DNA of 38,820 nucleotides from Actinomycetes bacterium (GTDB lineage: Bacteria; Actinomycetota; Actinomycetes; Jiangellales; Jiangellaceae), in contig JAJYTA010000022.1 in the NCBI GenBank assembly GCA_021793295.1, positions 1-38,820 on the forward strand, given 5' to 3'. Both the position numbers and the translations under genes were made by a program. The notes beneath the pieces were generated by a model. That model saw nothing but the letters and a program-made list of their open reading frames with translations, was not told where the DNA came from and ran no database searches. Shown one piece after another: positions 1 through 8,673 of this stretch (the first letter of the stretch is position 1; every line of letters begins with the position of its first letter).

Positions 1-137
1 AGATCAACGTCGCAGGTGTCACCGACGATGACGCGCGCCGGCGGCTGGCCGCGACGGTCGACGGCGTCGGTGCGTTGGCCCAGCGAGCCGACGAGGTGAC
101 CGCCTCCGTGCGGCAGCGGATGTCACGCTCGGCGTAG
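1..137 (+). CDS. C-terminal end of an unidentified protein (partial)
   Basis: An open frame entering from the left edge (codons start at base 3) runs about 44 codons to a TAG at 135-137. The visible tail is helical and charged, ending QRMSRSA. It has the codon bias of this genome: nearly every third base is G or C. No family can be recognised from so short a tail. Its last 15 bases overlap the 3' end of the convergent MarR-GNAT gene. I infer a real gene from the codon bias and the plausible stop. The start and product lie outside the window. Confidence 0.5.
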   Translation, partial: INVAGVTDDDARRRLAATVDGVGALAQRADEVTASVRQRMSRSA

Positions 138-1064
138 GTCCAGCCGCCAGACTTCGCCGACCAGGTCGTGGCCGAAGCTGTGGTGCGGTTCCTGCTCCAC
201 GAGTTCGAAGCCGGTCTTCTGATAGATGTGCCGAGCTGCGGTGAGCACGTTGTTGGTCCAGAGCGTGATCGCCTCGTAGTGGGCGTTCCGGGCGAAGGTC
301 ACGCACTCGTCGACCAGGCGCTTGCCCAGTCCGTCGCCACGCGCTGACGGCTCCACGTGAAGCAGCCGCAGCTGTGCGGTCTTGTCGTCCTTGCGCATAC
401 AGAACACGGCGCCGGCCCGGCGACCGTCGAGCTCGGCGATCCATGCGTTCTCTCGCCGTGGGTCGTGGCTCGCGCCGTAGTCGGCGACGATGCGCGCCAC
501 CAGAGCTTCATAGGTCTCGTCCCAGCCGTACTCCTCGGCGTAGAGCGCGCCGTTGCGTTGCACGACCCATCCGAGATCGCCGTTGCGCAGGCCGCGCAGC
601 ACGTAGGTGGCGCGGCTGTCGTCGTCGGCGCCGTCGTCCAGCAATTCGCGCACCGTGGCGAACGCGGCGATGAGCCGTCGCTGGTCGTGCTCGGAAAGCG
701 AGCCCAGCAGCTTCTCCGCCTGGCGGTTCGAGCGCGAGTCGAGCGTGGCGAACGCGTCGCGCCCGGCTTGGGTGAGCGACGCGCGAAGCCGGCGGCCATC
801 CGCGCTCGAGCGCGATCGGTCGACCAGGCCTGCGGAGTCCAGCCGGGCGAGGATCCGGCTCAACTGGCCGGCGTCGATGCCCAGCGCGGAGCGCACATCA
901 GCGACGTCGGACTCCGGCTGCTGGGCGAGCTCGAAGATCACCCGCGCCTCGGTCAGCGTGTGCCGAGACATGAGCAGACCTTGGTCGAGGAATCCCATCA
1001 CGCTCGTGTAGAAGCGGTTGAAGGACCGCACGGAGGCGACGCGGGCGGATGTGTCGGCATCCAT
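123..1064 (-). CDS. MarR-GNAT fusion: transcriptional regulator with acetyltransferase domain
   Basis: The 313-residue protein has an N-terminal MarR-type winged-helix domain (about residues 10-145; recognition region near GIDAGQLSRILARLDSAGLV, wing near RSSADGRRL). A GNAT domain follows (about 153-310), with the acetyl-CoA motif A at 234-250 (LRLLHVEPSARGDGLGK). Such bifunctional proteins are a known actinobacterial family, presumed to link ligand sensing or acetylation to repression; the acetyl acceptor is unknown. The ATG at 1064 is preferred because a TACCGT -10-like box lies exactly 6 nt upstream and no Shine-Dalgarno is visible, as in a leaderless transcript. Two TTGA/TCAA inverted repeats lie directly upstream, which suggests autoregulation. 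The gene is divergent from the SARP regulator, so it may also control that gene. Confidence 0.9.
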   Translation of the reverse strand: MDADTSARVASVRSFNRFYTSVMGFLDQGLLMSRHTLTEARVIFELAQQPESDVADVRSALGIDAGQLSRILARLDSAGLVDRSRSSADGRRLRASLTQAGRDAFATLDSRSNRQAEKLLGSLSEHDQRRLIAAFATVRELLDDGADDDSRATYVLRGLRNGDLGWVVQRNGALYAEEYGWDETYEALVARIVADYGASHDPRRENAWIAELDGRRAGAVFCMRKDDKTAQLRLLHVEPSARGDGLGKRLVDECVTFARNAHYEAITLWTNNVLTAARHIYQKTGFELVEQEPHHSFGHDLVGEVWRLDLRRA

Positions 1065-1067
1065 GAG

Positions 1068-1101
1068 TTGACGGTATCAAGCAATATGTTGACTGAGTCA
1101 A
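1068..1101. promoter_or_regulatory. Paired MarR-type operator between divergent regulators
   Basis: Two related inverted repeats are seen: TTGACGGTATCAA (1068-1080) and TTGACTGAGTCAA (1089-1101). Their starts are 21 bp apart, two helical turns, so two dimers would bind the same DNA face. The first covers the -10-like box of the MarR-GNAT gene. MarR proteins typically bind short palindromes of this kind close to their own promoter. Use by this MarR-GNAT protein is inferred. Confidence 0.7.
1071..1076 (-). promoter_or_regulatory. -10-like box for leaderless MarR-GNAT transcript
   Basis: On the minus strand the box reads TACCGT, followed by 6 nt and then the ATG. This spacing would put transcription initiation on or next to the start codon. 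It lies inside the first operator. Confidence 0.5.
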
Positions 1102-1156
1102 GTATGTGAGTGGGCTCGGCCACCCGAGAACGGCGACTGCGCGTCGACGGCATGGT

Positions 1157-1162
1157 TAAGCT
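1157..1162 (+). promoter_or_regulatory. -10-like box for SARP regulator (leaderless)
   Basis: TAAGCT is followed by 7 nt and ATG 1170. This fits the TAnnnT-N6/7-start pattern seen at other genes here and is the main reason for choosing 1170 as the SARP start. No clear -35 is visible. Confidence 0.4.
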
Positions 1163-1169
1163 GACCGCG

Positions 1170-3977
1170 ATGGCTGTTGAGGGGACCAGCGGCGGCTCGC
1201 GCCAAGAGCTGTCGATCACGATCCTCGGCCCGGTGAGTGCGTGGCGTGGCGGCGTCGAACTGGCGCTGCCCGCGGGCCGGCCCAGTGTGGTGTTGGCCGT
1301 ACTGGCGCTGCGTCCCGGCTCCGTCGTGGGCCTCGACGTGCTGGAAGAGTATCTGTGGCCCGACCAGCCGCCGGAGCGTCCGCGCAGCACCATCCAGACT
1401 CATGTCGCTCGGCTGCGCCACGTCGTCGGCCGCGACACGATCCGTGCGGTCGCCGGTGGGTACGTCCTCGACGTGGCGCCCGACGCCGTCGATCTCGGGG
1501 CGTTCCGGGCTCTCGTGTCCGCGGCCACCGCCACGGCTGAGCCGCGCAACGAGCTCGACCTGCTCAACCGCGCGTTGTCGCTCTGGCGTGGTGCCCCGTT
1601 GTCCGGGTTGACCCCCGATCACGTCGAGCGCGAGCGGGCCACGGCCATCGTCGAGGAACTGCTCAATGCGACCGAACGCGCCAACGAATTGCGACTTCAG
1701 CTCGGTCACCTCGATGGACTACAGCGATCGCTGCGTGCGTTGGTCGCTGCGCATCCGTGGCGGGAGCGAACATGGGCCCAGCTGATGTTGACCCTCTACC
1801 GGCAGGGCCGACGGAGCGAAGCGCTGGCTGCATTCCATGACGTCGGGCATGTCCTGCGCGACGAGCTCGGCATCGACCCGGGCTCGGAACTGGTCACGCT
1901 GCATCGCCGCATCCTCGAAAACGACTCGACGCTGCTGGAACCCGAAACCTCGCCGGCGCGGCCGTACACCCGCCCGGCCCAATTGCCACCACCCGTGCCG
2001 GATTTCATCGGCCGCGAACAGCAGGTCGAGCATCTGGTCGACGTGCTCACCGGTCCCGCCGCGGCCACCAGAGTCGTGCTGATCTCCGGCCCAGGCGGTT
2101 CCGGCAAGTCCACGCTCGCGATCCACGTCGCCCACCGCGTTCGGGAGCACTATCCCGACGGGCAGCTGGTCGCCGAATTGCGAGGTCCACACGGGCGGAC
2201 CGAACACGGCGACGTCCTCGGGCGCCTGCTTCGATCCCTGGGGGTCGCCGCGGCCGAGGTGCCGGCCGACGTCGCCGAGCGGGCCAGTCTGTTCCGGACG
2301 CTGTGCGATGGCCAACGGCTCCTGCTGATCCTCGACGACGCGCACATCGCCGACGATCTCCCGCGGTTGATTCCCGGCGGCGAGATGTGCGGGGTGATCG
2401 TCACGAGCCGACCACCGTTGACCAATGTGCCCGCAGCCGCCCGCGTCGACCTCGGCTTCTTCGGCGAGGCCGATTCGGGCCGGCTGCTCACGTCCATCGT
2501 CGGCGCTGAACGCACCTCGAGCGACCCGGAGTCGGCAGCGGCGATCAGTGCGGCGTGCGAAGGCTCGCCGTTGGCACTGCGGATCGCCGGCGGACGGATC
2601 GCGGCCCGGCCCACGTGGCCGTTGGCTCATTTCGCGCAGCGACTCACCGCGGGCAACCGCCTCGACGAGCTCGCCATGGGCGGACTCGGTGTACGGGCGA
2701 TGCTCGAAGCGAGTCACGACGACCTCGAACCACAGACCGCACAGCGGTTGCGGTTGCTGGCGGCCGCCCCGATTCCCGCGATCGACGTCGAGTTCGCCGC
2801 GGTTGCCTGGGACGTCGATGACGACGACGCGCAAGCGTCGTTGGAGGCGCTGGCCGACGTTCGGTTGATCGAACCCACGGGACCGGGCCACTACACCTGG
2901 CACGATCTGGTCAACGACTACCTGAACGATGACGGCGACCCAGCCGACCAGGCCGCTGTGGCTGCCGCGACTCGCCGGCTCATGCGCTACTACCTGCGCA
3001 GCCTCGACAACGCCAAGTACGTGTTCCGCCCGGGAGGCACCAACCGCGACACTTCATCGTGGTACCCGCACGACGTCGCCGGGCGAACGTTCGAAAGCCA
3101 AGTCGCCGTCCACACGTGGCTGCATCCGCGCCATCACCTCATCGCGGGGTTGGCCCGGCGGGTCCTGACGACGCCGGGTACGCCGGATTCGGCGGATGCC
3201 GCCCAGGCCGCAGCGTTGATGTTGCTGCTCGGGTCGGTGGCCTACGAGTGTTGTGACGATCGAGAGCATCTGGAGAACACCGCGCGCGCTGTCCTGGCGG
3301 CCGAGGAACAGCTGTCCGACCGGTTCTTCGTCTCGGCCGCGTGGCACAGCGTCAGCCTGGCGCTCAGCGAGGAGATGCGCATCGACGAATCGCTGGAAGC
3401 AGCCGCTCGGGCGCTGGCGATTCGCCGCGAGATCGGGGACCGGTTCGGCGAGGTGACGTTGCTGAACAACATGGCGATGCTGCACCAGCACGCCGGGCGG
3501 CATCACGAGGCCGCCGAGTTACTGGAACGGTGCGTGACCACCGAGGACCCCCTCCCGCCTGAGGTCCGGGCCTGTTGCCTGCGGAATCTCGGGGAGGTTC
3601 AGCTGAGTCTCGGTCGGCTCGACGATGCTCGCCGCAGCCTGCAAGCCGCTGTCGCGACGTGCCCGCCCGAGCCGGTTTCGCGCGACGCCTTCTACCAAGC
3701 GGCCGCGGAGGCATCGCTGTACCTGCAGTGTGGTGATCACGACGCCGCGTTCGCGTCGTGCACCGAGGCGGCGGCGGTGGCCGAGAAGCTGGGGGCGTCG
3801 TCCCTGCAGGCCGTGGCGTGGGTCCAGCACGGGCGTATCCATGCCGCGGTGGGAGCGACGGCCGATGCCGTGCGCCTGTGGCGGGATGCCATGGCCGTCC
3901 CAGCGGGATTGGACGACGCCACGGCTGCGGAGGTGCGCCGGTTGATCGCCGAGGCCACCGGCTGCGGAGCGTCCTGA
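1170..3977 (+). CDS. AfsR/SARP-family transcriptional regulator (wHTH-BTAD-NB-ARC-TPR)
   Basis: This 935-residue protein has the AfsR architecture. The order is an OmpR-like winged helix (about 15-105), a bacterial transcriptional activator domain (about 110-260), an NB-ARC/STAND ATPase with Walker A GPGGSGKS at 307-314 and a Walker B-like LLLILDD ending near 390, and C-terminal TPR-like helical repeats. SARPs bind direct repeats overlapping -35 regions and activate secondary-metabolite or stress genes; the STAND and TPR parts are thought to sense a ligand or partner. No biosynthetic cluster lies next to it, so the target is unknown. ATG 1170 is chosen for the TAAGCT box 7 nt upstream; GTG 1110 and ATG 1152 are in-frame alternatives without a clear ribosome-binding site. 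Its stop overlaps the next start (TGATG), which implies translational coupling. Confidence 0.9.
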   Translation: MAVEGTSGGSRQELSITILGPVSAWRGGVELALPAGRPSVVLAVLALRPGSVVGLDVLEEYLWPDQPPERPRSTIQTHVARLRHVVGRDTIRAVAGGYVLDVAPDAVDLGAFRALVSAATATAEPRNELDLLNRALSLWRGAPLSGLTPDHVERERATAIVEELLNATERANELRLQLGHLDGLQRSLRALVAAHPWRERTWAQLMLTLYRQGRRSEALAAFHDVGHVLRDELGIDPGSELVTLHRRILENDSTLLEPETSPARPYTRPAQLPPPVPDFIGREQQVEHLVDVLTGPAAATRVVLISGPGGSGKSTLAIHVAHRVREHYPDGQLVAELRGPHGRTEHGDVLGRLLRSLGVAAAEVPADVAERASLFRTLCDGQRLLLILDDAHIADDLPRLIPGGEMCGVIVTSRPPLTNVPAAARVDLGFFGEADSGRLLTSIVGAERTSSDPESAAAISAACEGSPLALRIAGGRIAARPTWPLAHFAQRLTAGNRLDELAMGGLGVRAMLEASHDDLEPQTAQRLRLLAAAPIPAIDVEFAAVAWDVDDDDAQASLEALADVRLIEPTGPGHYTWHDLVNDYLNDDGDPADQAAVAAATRRLMRYYLRSLDNAKYVFRPGGTNRDTSSWYPHDVAGRTFESQVAVHTWLHPRHHLIAGLARRVLTTPGTPDSADAAQAAALMLLLGSVAYECCDDREHLENTARAVLAAEEQLSDRFFVSAAWHSVSLALSEEMRIDESLEAAARALAIRREIGDRFGEVTLLNNMAMLHQHAGRHHEAAELLERCVTTEDPLPPEVRACCLRNLGEVQLSLGRLDDARRSLQAAVATCPPEPVSRDAFYQAAAEASLYLQCGDHDAAFASCTEAAAVAEKLGASSLQAVAWVQHGRIHAAVGATADAVRLWRDAMAVPAGLDDATAAEVRRLIAEATGCGAS

Positions 3978-5191
3978 TGCCGGCGGAGGCCACCTCGGTC
4001 GTGCGGTTGGTCACCGACGAGGAGCGTCGGGCGCGGCTGGGCGTCCGGCATGCGCTGGCGCCGTCCGGTCGAGTGCGCTCACCCGAAGACGCTGCTCGAG
4101 CGGTCGTGTGCTTGCACGCGACCGAGCCGCCGAGCGTGCACCTGTCCTGCTGGGCACGGACCGAGGCCAGCAGCGTCGACGACGTTGAACGAGCGCTCTA
4201 CGACACGCGTACCCTGATCAGGCAGCAGGCCATGCGTGAAACGCTTTTCGTGTTTCCGCGCGAGGTCGTCCCCGCTGCCTGGGGCAGCGTCTCCGCGCGC
4301 TTCGCCGCGGTCAGCCGCAACCGACTCATCAAGGACCTGGAACGCTGGGGCACGGTGCCGGCCGGGGAAGGCGCGACGTTCGTGCAGGCTGCTGAGATCG
4401 CGGTCCTCGACCACCTCGCCGACGGCGTCCCGCGGTCGTCGGCCCAACTGCGGGAGGAGGTCCCCGAAGTCGGCGGGTTCATCGTGCAGGCTCCCGGCAA
4501 GTCGTGGGGCGGCAAGGTGGCGATCGCCCCTCGCGTCCTCGCTCAGCTCAACCTGGCCGGAAAGATCGCCCGGGCGGGCAACGCCGGCCCCTGGTACACC
4601 AGCCGGCCCACGTGGACGACCACCGCAGCATGGTGGGGTCACGAGGTCCCCAACGCGCTCGAGGCACGGCAGGGCTACGCCGACCTGGTGAACCGGTGGC
4701 TGTGGGCCTACGGCCCCGGCACCATCGACGACATGGCGTGGTGGCTCGGCGCCACCAAGGCCACGGTCCGGACTGCACTCGACGACCTAGCAGCGGTGCG
4801 GGTGTCGCTGGAGAATGGTTCGGTCGGCTGGCTGCGAGAAGACGACATCGAGCCGGTCCGCGCCCCCGAACCCTGGGTGGCGCTGCTGCCGTTGCTCGAT
4901 CCCACCGTGATGGGGTGGAAGAAGCGCGATTTCGTCCTCGGCGAGCTCGGCCCCCAGTTGTTCGACAGCGTAGGCAACGCCGGAACGACCGTGTGGGTCG
5001 ATGGGCGGGCCGTCGGCGCCTGGGTGCAGGACGTCGATGGCATCGTCCAGGTGAGACTCCTCGAAGACGTCGCCCCTCCGGCTCGCCAGGCGTTGCAGGC
5101 CGAAGCGCGCAGGCTCACCGAGTGGCTGGCCGGCCAGCGGGTCTTCGCCGTCTACCCGTCACCGGCCATGAAGTCACGCGCTGCTGGCTGA
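3977..5191 (+). CDS. AlkZ-like winged-helix DNA-binding protein (HTH_42/DNA glycosylase superfamily)
   Basis: The 404-residue protein matches the HTH_42 superfamily, which includes the interstrand-crosslink glycosylases AlkZ (Streptomyces) and YcaQ (E. coli). The N-terminal segment VVCLHATEPPSVHLSCWAR (43-61) corresponds to the family stretch with the catalytic Q-x-Q or Q-x-D pair. Here the pair reads H47-A-T49, so glycosylase activity cannot be assumed. Family-like blocks follow, such as RQQAMRETLFVFPRE and a tryptophan-rich central winged-helix region (WLWAYGPGTIDDMAWWLG). The start at 3977 overlaps the SARP stop, so the two genes are co-expressed and the protein may serve the pathway that regulator controls. 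It ends 6 bp before the convergent pdh-type operon. Confidence 0.85.
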   Translation: MPAEATSVVRLVTDEERRARLGVRHALAPSGRVRSPEDAARAVVCLHATEPPSVHLSCWARTEASSVDDVERALYDTRTLIRQQAMRETLFVFPREVVPAAWGSVSARFAAVSRNRLIKDLERWGTVPAGEGATFVQAAEIAVLDHLADGVPRSSAQLREEVPEVGGFIVQAPGKSWGGKVAIAPRVLAQLNLAGKIARAGNAGPWYTSRPTWTTTAAWWGHEVPNALEARQGYADLVNRWLWAYGPGTIDDMAWWLGATKATVRTALDDLAAVRVSLENGSVGWLREDDIEPVRAPEPWVALLPLLDPTVMGWKKRDFVLGELGPQLFDSVGNAGTTVWVDGRAVGAWVQDVDGIVQVRLLEDVAPPARQALQAEARRLTEWLAGQRVFAVYPSPAMKSRAAG

Positions 5192-5197
5192 GCGGTG

Positions 5198-6502
5198 TCA
5201 GGCGACGGCGAGCCAGGGGTCTTCGAGCACGGTCGCGAGGTCTCGGATGAACTCCGCGGCCTGAGCGCCGTCGACGACCCGGTGGTCCGACGACATGGTC
5301 ATCGTCATCCGCTGGACCACGCCGACCGCACCGTCGCGGACACCGGCCTCGGAGCGCACCGCGCCGACGGCGAGGATGGCCGCCTCAGGCGGGTTGATGA
5401 CGGCGGTGAAGTGGTCGATGCCGTACATGCCGAGGTTGCTGACGGTGAACGTGCTGCCGGTCATCTCGTCCGGGGTCAGCTTGCGCTCACGAGCCCGGCC
5501 GGCGAGTTCGCGGGTCTCGGCCGCGATGGTGGTGAGGTTCTTGCTGTCGGCGTCCCGGATGACCGGCACGACGAGGCCCGCGTCGGTGGCCACGGCGACG
5601 CCGACGTGGATGCGTCCGTGCTGCACGATCGAGTCGTCGGCGAACGACGAGTTCACGACCGGGTGATCGCGCAACACCACGGCGGCGGCCCGGACGATGA
5701 TGTCGTTCACGCTGACCTTCGGCCGGCCGGCTGCGACCAGCCGGTCGTTGAGATCTGCGCGCAGCGTCATCAACGGCTCGGCGTCCACGGTCTTGGTGAC
5801 GTAGTAGTGCGGTGCGGTCTGCTTGCTCTGGCTCAGCCGGCGCGCGATGGTGCGCCGGATCGGGGTGAGCGAGATGACCTCGTCACTGTCGGTGACCGGC
5901 ACTTCGGGAGCAGGTGTCGCCGCGGCCGGTGCGGCCGCCGGGGCGGATGCCGCGCGAGCCTGCTCGTCGCGAGCGCGGGCGACGTCGGCGCGGATGATGC
6001 GCCCGCCGGGACCGGTTCCCGTGACGGTCGCCAGGTCGATGCCGTACTCGCGGGCGTCACGGCGTGCCAACGGCGAGGAGAGGATGCGCGCGCCGTCGCC
6101 CGTCGACGCCGCGGCGGGCGCTGCCGGTGTGGCTGGCGTGGCTGGTGCTTGCGCAGCCGCCGGTGCCGCCGGCTCGGCCTCGGCGGATTCGGCCTCGGCC
6201 GCGGCGACTCCCGTCTCAGCCGGCGCCGGCTCGGACTCTTCGGCCGCTGGGGCAGACTCGGGTTCACCGGCCGCCCGCAGCCGCGCGATCGGTGCACCGA
6301 TCGGAGCGGAATCACCCTCGGCGACCACGATCTCTTCCAGAACACCGTCCTCGTAGGCCTGGTGCTCCATGACTGCCTTGTCGGTCTCGATCTCGACCAA
6401 GGTGTCGCCCGCCTTGACCTCGTCACCGACCTGCTTGAGCCAGGCGTTGACGACGCCCTCTTCCATCGTGTCCGAGAGGCGGGGCATCAGGATGTCGACC
6501 AT
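5198..6502 (-). CDS. pdhC: Dihydrolipoamide acyltransferase (E2) of a 2-oxo acid dehydrogenase complex
   Basis: E2 core subunit of 434 residues, which transfers acyl groups from E1 to CoA through a swinging lipoyl arm. Domains: one lipoyl domain (1-78) with modified lysine K42 in ETDKAVME, a long Ala/Pro/Glu linker, a peripheral subunit-binding domain (139-175, SSPLARRDAREYGIDLATV), a second flexible linker, and the catalytic domain (205-434) with DHRVVDG at 406-412 and catalytic His407. Minus-strand ATG 6502 is preceded by GAGGAG 5 nt upstream. It is the last gene of the E1alpha-E1beta-E2 operon. The acyl substrate is not proven; pyruvate is inferred from the E1alpha sequence. No lipoamide dehydrogenase gene follows, so E3 must come from elsewhere. 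Confidence 0.92.
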   Translation of the reverse strand: MVDILMPRLSDTMEEGVVNAWLKQVGDEVKAGDTLVEIETDKAVMEHQAYEDGVLEEIVVAEGDSAPIGAPIARLRAAGEPESAPAAEESEPAPAETGVAAAEAESAEAEPAAPAAAQAPATPATPAAPAAASTGDGARILSSPLARRDAREYGIDLATVTGTGPGGRIIRADVARARDEQARAASAPAAAPAAATPAPEVPVTDSDEVISLTPIRRTIARRLSQSKQTAPHYYVTKTVDAEPLMTLRADLNDRLVAAGRPKVSVNDIIVRAAAVVLRDHPVVNSSFADDSIVQHGRIHVGVAVATDAGLVVPVIRDADSKNLTTIAAETRELAGRARERKLTPDEMTGSTFTVSNLGMYGIDHFTAVINPPEAAILAVGAVRSEAGVRDGAVGVVQRMTMTMSSDHRVVDGAQAAEFIRDLATVLEDPWLAVA

Positions 6503-6522
6503 GGTGTCTCCTCGTCGCCGCG

Positions 6523-7536
6523 CTAGCGTGCGCGGGCCCGGTCCGATCGGCGCCCGACGGCGTCGAGAGTCTGTTGAACGACGGTGACGACGTCATCCGC
6601 CGACGGCAGCGCGGCGAGCTCCAGTGGTTTGGCGTAGGGCAGCGGCACCTCGGCCATCGCCACCCGGCGCACCGGTGCGTCCAGCCAGTCGAAGGCGCCG
6701 TCGGAGATCGACGCCGCCACCTCGGCGCCGATGCCGTAGGTGAGCCAATCGTCTTCGAGAACCACGGCGCAGTTGGTCTTGCGTACCGATTGGACGACGG
6801 TCTCGCGGTCGAGCGGGCGCAAGCTACGCAGGTCGACGACCTCGGCGTCGATGCCTTCCTCAGCTGCCAGCTTCTCCGCCACCTGCAGCGCGACCCGGGC
6901 CATGCGCGAGTACCCGACGAGGGTGATGTCGCTGCCCTCGCGCGTCACCGCAGCGCGCCCGATCTCGCCGGGCTCGTCGCCGTCGGGCACCTCGCCCTTG
7001 GTGTTGTACAGCGCCAGATTCTCGAGGAACAGCACCGGATCGTCGTCGCGAATCGCCGCGAGCAGCAGCGCCTTGGCGTCGGCCGGCGACGACGGCGCCA
7101 CGACCTTGAGCCCGGGGGTGAAGGCGTAGAAGAGCTCGACGTTCTGCGAATGGGTGGCGGCCAGCTGCTGGCCCCCACCGCCTGGCGTCCGGATGACCAT
7201 CGGGACGCTGTTCTGCCCCCCGAACATGCCGTAGATCTTCGCCGCATGGTTGACGATCTGATCGAGCGCCAGCAGGGAGAAGTTGATGGTCATGATCTCG
7301 ACCACGGGCCGCAGCCCCAGCATGGCGGCACCGACGGCGATCCCGGTGAAGCCTTCCTCGGCGATCGGGGTGTCACGCACCCGGCGGGGCCCGAACTCGT
7401 CGAGCATGCCGGCAGTGATCTTGTACGACCCCTCGAACCGGCCGATCTCCTCGCCCATCAGGAAGACGTTCTCATCGCGCAGCATCTCCGCACGCAGGGT
7501 GTCGTGCAGCGCCTGGCGGTAGGTGATGACGGCCAT
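6523..7536 (-). CDS. pdhB: 2-oxo acid dehydrogenase E1 component, beta subunit
   Basis: The 337-residue transketolase-like beta subunit pairs with E1alpha in a heterotetramer to decarboxylate a 2-oxo acid with thiamine diphosphate. Recognisable blocks are FLMGEEIGRFEGSYKIT near the N-terminus, DTPIAEEGFTGIAVGAAM with the glutamate expected to activate the thiazolium, and the C-terminal transketolase domain with VVDLRSLRPLDRETV and LEDDWLTYGIGAEVA. Length is normal. The ATG at 7536 lies one base from the E1alpha stop at 7538-7540, and E2 follows after 20 bp, so the three form one operon. Confidence 0.93.
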   Translation of the reverse strand: MAVITYRQALHDTLRAEMLRDENVFLMGEEIGRFEGSYKITAGMLDEFGPRRVRDTPIAEEGFTGIAVGAAMLGLRPVVEIMTINFSLLALDQIVNHAAKIYGMFGGQNSVPMVIRTPGGGGQQLAATHSQNVELFYAFTPGLKVVAPSSPADAKALLLAAIRDDDPVLFLENLALYNTKGEVPDGDEPGEIGRAAVTREGSDITLVGYSRMARVALQVAEKLAAEEGIDAEVVDLRSLRPLDRETVVQSVRKTNCAVVLEDDWLTYGIGAEVAASISDGAFDWLDAPVRRVAMAEVPLPYAKPLELAALPSADDVVTVVQQTLDAVGRRSDRARAR

Positions 7537-7537
7537 G

Positions 7538-8611
7538 TCAGGCTCCCGCGGTGGGGTCGAGGGGGAAGAGCGGGTCAGCGGGCAGCCGCCGGGAGTCGTT
7601 CGGCACCGGCGTGGCGTAGGTGTAGTCGAACAGTGACTCGACCTCGGGGTGTGGGCTGTTCTCGGCGAACTCGACGGCAGCCGCGACGACCTCGCCGACT
7701 TCGGCGTCGATGGCGCTCAACTGGTCCGCGTCGGCGATGCCCTCGCTGATCAGGTGGTTGTGCAAGGTGGCGACGGGGTCCTGCTCCTGGACCGCCTGGA
7801 CCTCCTCGGGATCGCGGTAGGTGGCGGGGTCGACGACGGAGTGCCCACGCAGCCGCCCGCTCATCGTCTCGAGCAGGAACGGCTTGTGTTCGGTTCGAGC
7901 ACGCTCGACGGCCGCCGCCGCGGCGTCGCGCACGGCGATGACGTCGTTGCCGTCGACGCGTGCGGACTCCATCCGATACGCCGAGGCTCGCTTGTACAAC
8001 TCCGGTTCCGCTGAGGCCATCTCGACCGTGGTACCCATACCGAGCTGGTTGTTCACGACCACGAACACGACCGGAAGGTCCCACAGGGCGGCGATGTTCA
8101 GCGTTTCGTGGAACGCGCCGATGTTGGTGGTGCCATCGCCCATCTGGCACATGACGACCTCGTCGCCGCCGCGGTACGAGATCGCCATCGCGGCCCCGGC
8201 GGCCAACGGCAGCTGCCCTCCTACGATGCCGTAGCCCCCGAGGAGGCGAACCTCGGTGTCGAACAGGTGCATGGAGCCGCCCCAGCCGCGGGCGACGCCG
8301 TCTGAGCGTCCGTACAGCTCGGCCATGACGCGGCCCGGATCCATGCCGCGGATCAGCGCGTAGCCGTGGTCACGGTAGTTCGTGAACAGATAGTCGCGCT
8401 CGGTGATCGCTTCCATCAGGCCCACGACGGTGGCTTCCTCGCCGAGGTTGAGGTGGCAGTAGCCGCCGATCTTGGCCTCGGTGTAAGCCCGTGCGGTCCG
8501 TTCCTCGAACCGCCTGACCAGCAGCATCTGGCGGTAATAGGTCAGCAGCTGTTTCCCGTCCTTGGTCGAACGGCGCTGCGGGCGCTTGCGCGCACGACTC
8601 GTGGTCGCCAC
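7538..8611 (-). CDS. pdhA: Pyruvate dehydrogenase-type E1 component, alpha subunit
   Basis: The 357-residue protein is the thiamine-diphosphate-binding alpha subunit. The cofactor motif runs from GDG at 158-160 to NN at 187-188, the classic GDG-x26-NN signature. The N-terminal part (RRFEERTARAYTEAKIGGYCHL) and the loop GGSMHLFDTEVRLLGGYGIVGG resemble PdhA more than branched-chain or acetoin E1alpha, so pyruvate is the likely substrate; the exact substrate is an inference. The start is GTG 8611, with a weak purine-rich ribosome-binding site. First gene of the operon, it is divergent from a TetR gene with a palindromic operator between, so transcription is probably controlled by that repressor. 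Confidence 0.92.
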   Translation of the reverse strand: MATTSRARKRPQRRSTKDGKQLLTYYRQMLLVRRFEERTARAYTEAKIGGYCHLNLGEEATVVGLMEAITERDYLFTNYRDHGYALIRGMDPGRVMAELYGRSDGVARGWGGSMHLFDTEVRLLGGYGIVGGQLPLAAGAAMAISYRGGDEVVMCQMGDGTTNIGAFHETLNIAALWDLPVVFVVVNNQLGMGTTVEMASAEPELYKRASAYRMESARVDGNDVIAVRDAAAAAVERARTEHKPFLLETMSGRLRGHSVVDPATYRDPEEVQAVQEQDPVATLHNHLISEGIADADQLSAIDAEVGEVVAAAVEFAENSPHPEVESLFDYTYATPVPNDSRRLPADPLFPLDPTAGA

Positions 8612-8673
8612 TCTCGCTCGCCCCTCTCGTGTGCCGAGACGCTCAGATCCGGCCCGGCGGTGACCGGGCTACA

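Noticed and set aside
5195-6526. 443-codon open frame antisense to the E2 gene
   Set aside because: It is a shadow of the GC-rich E2 gene; composition is Arg/Gly/Asp-heavy and no domain is visible, while the opposite strand has intact lipoyl and catalytic motifs.
6574-7749. 391-codon open frame antisense to E1beta and E1alpha
   Set aside because: It spans two real genes on the other strand and has low-complexity Arg/His/Gly content with no recognisable fold.
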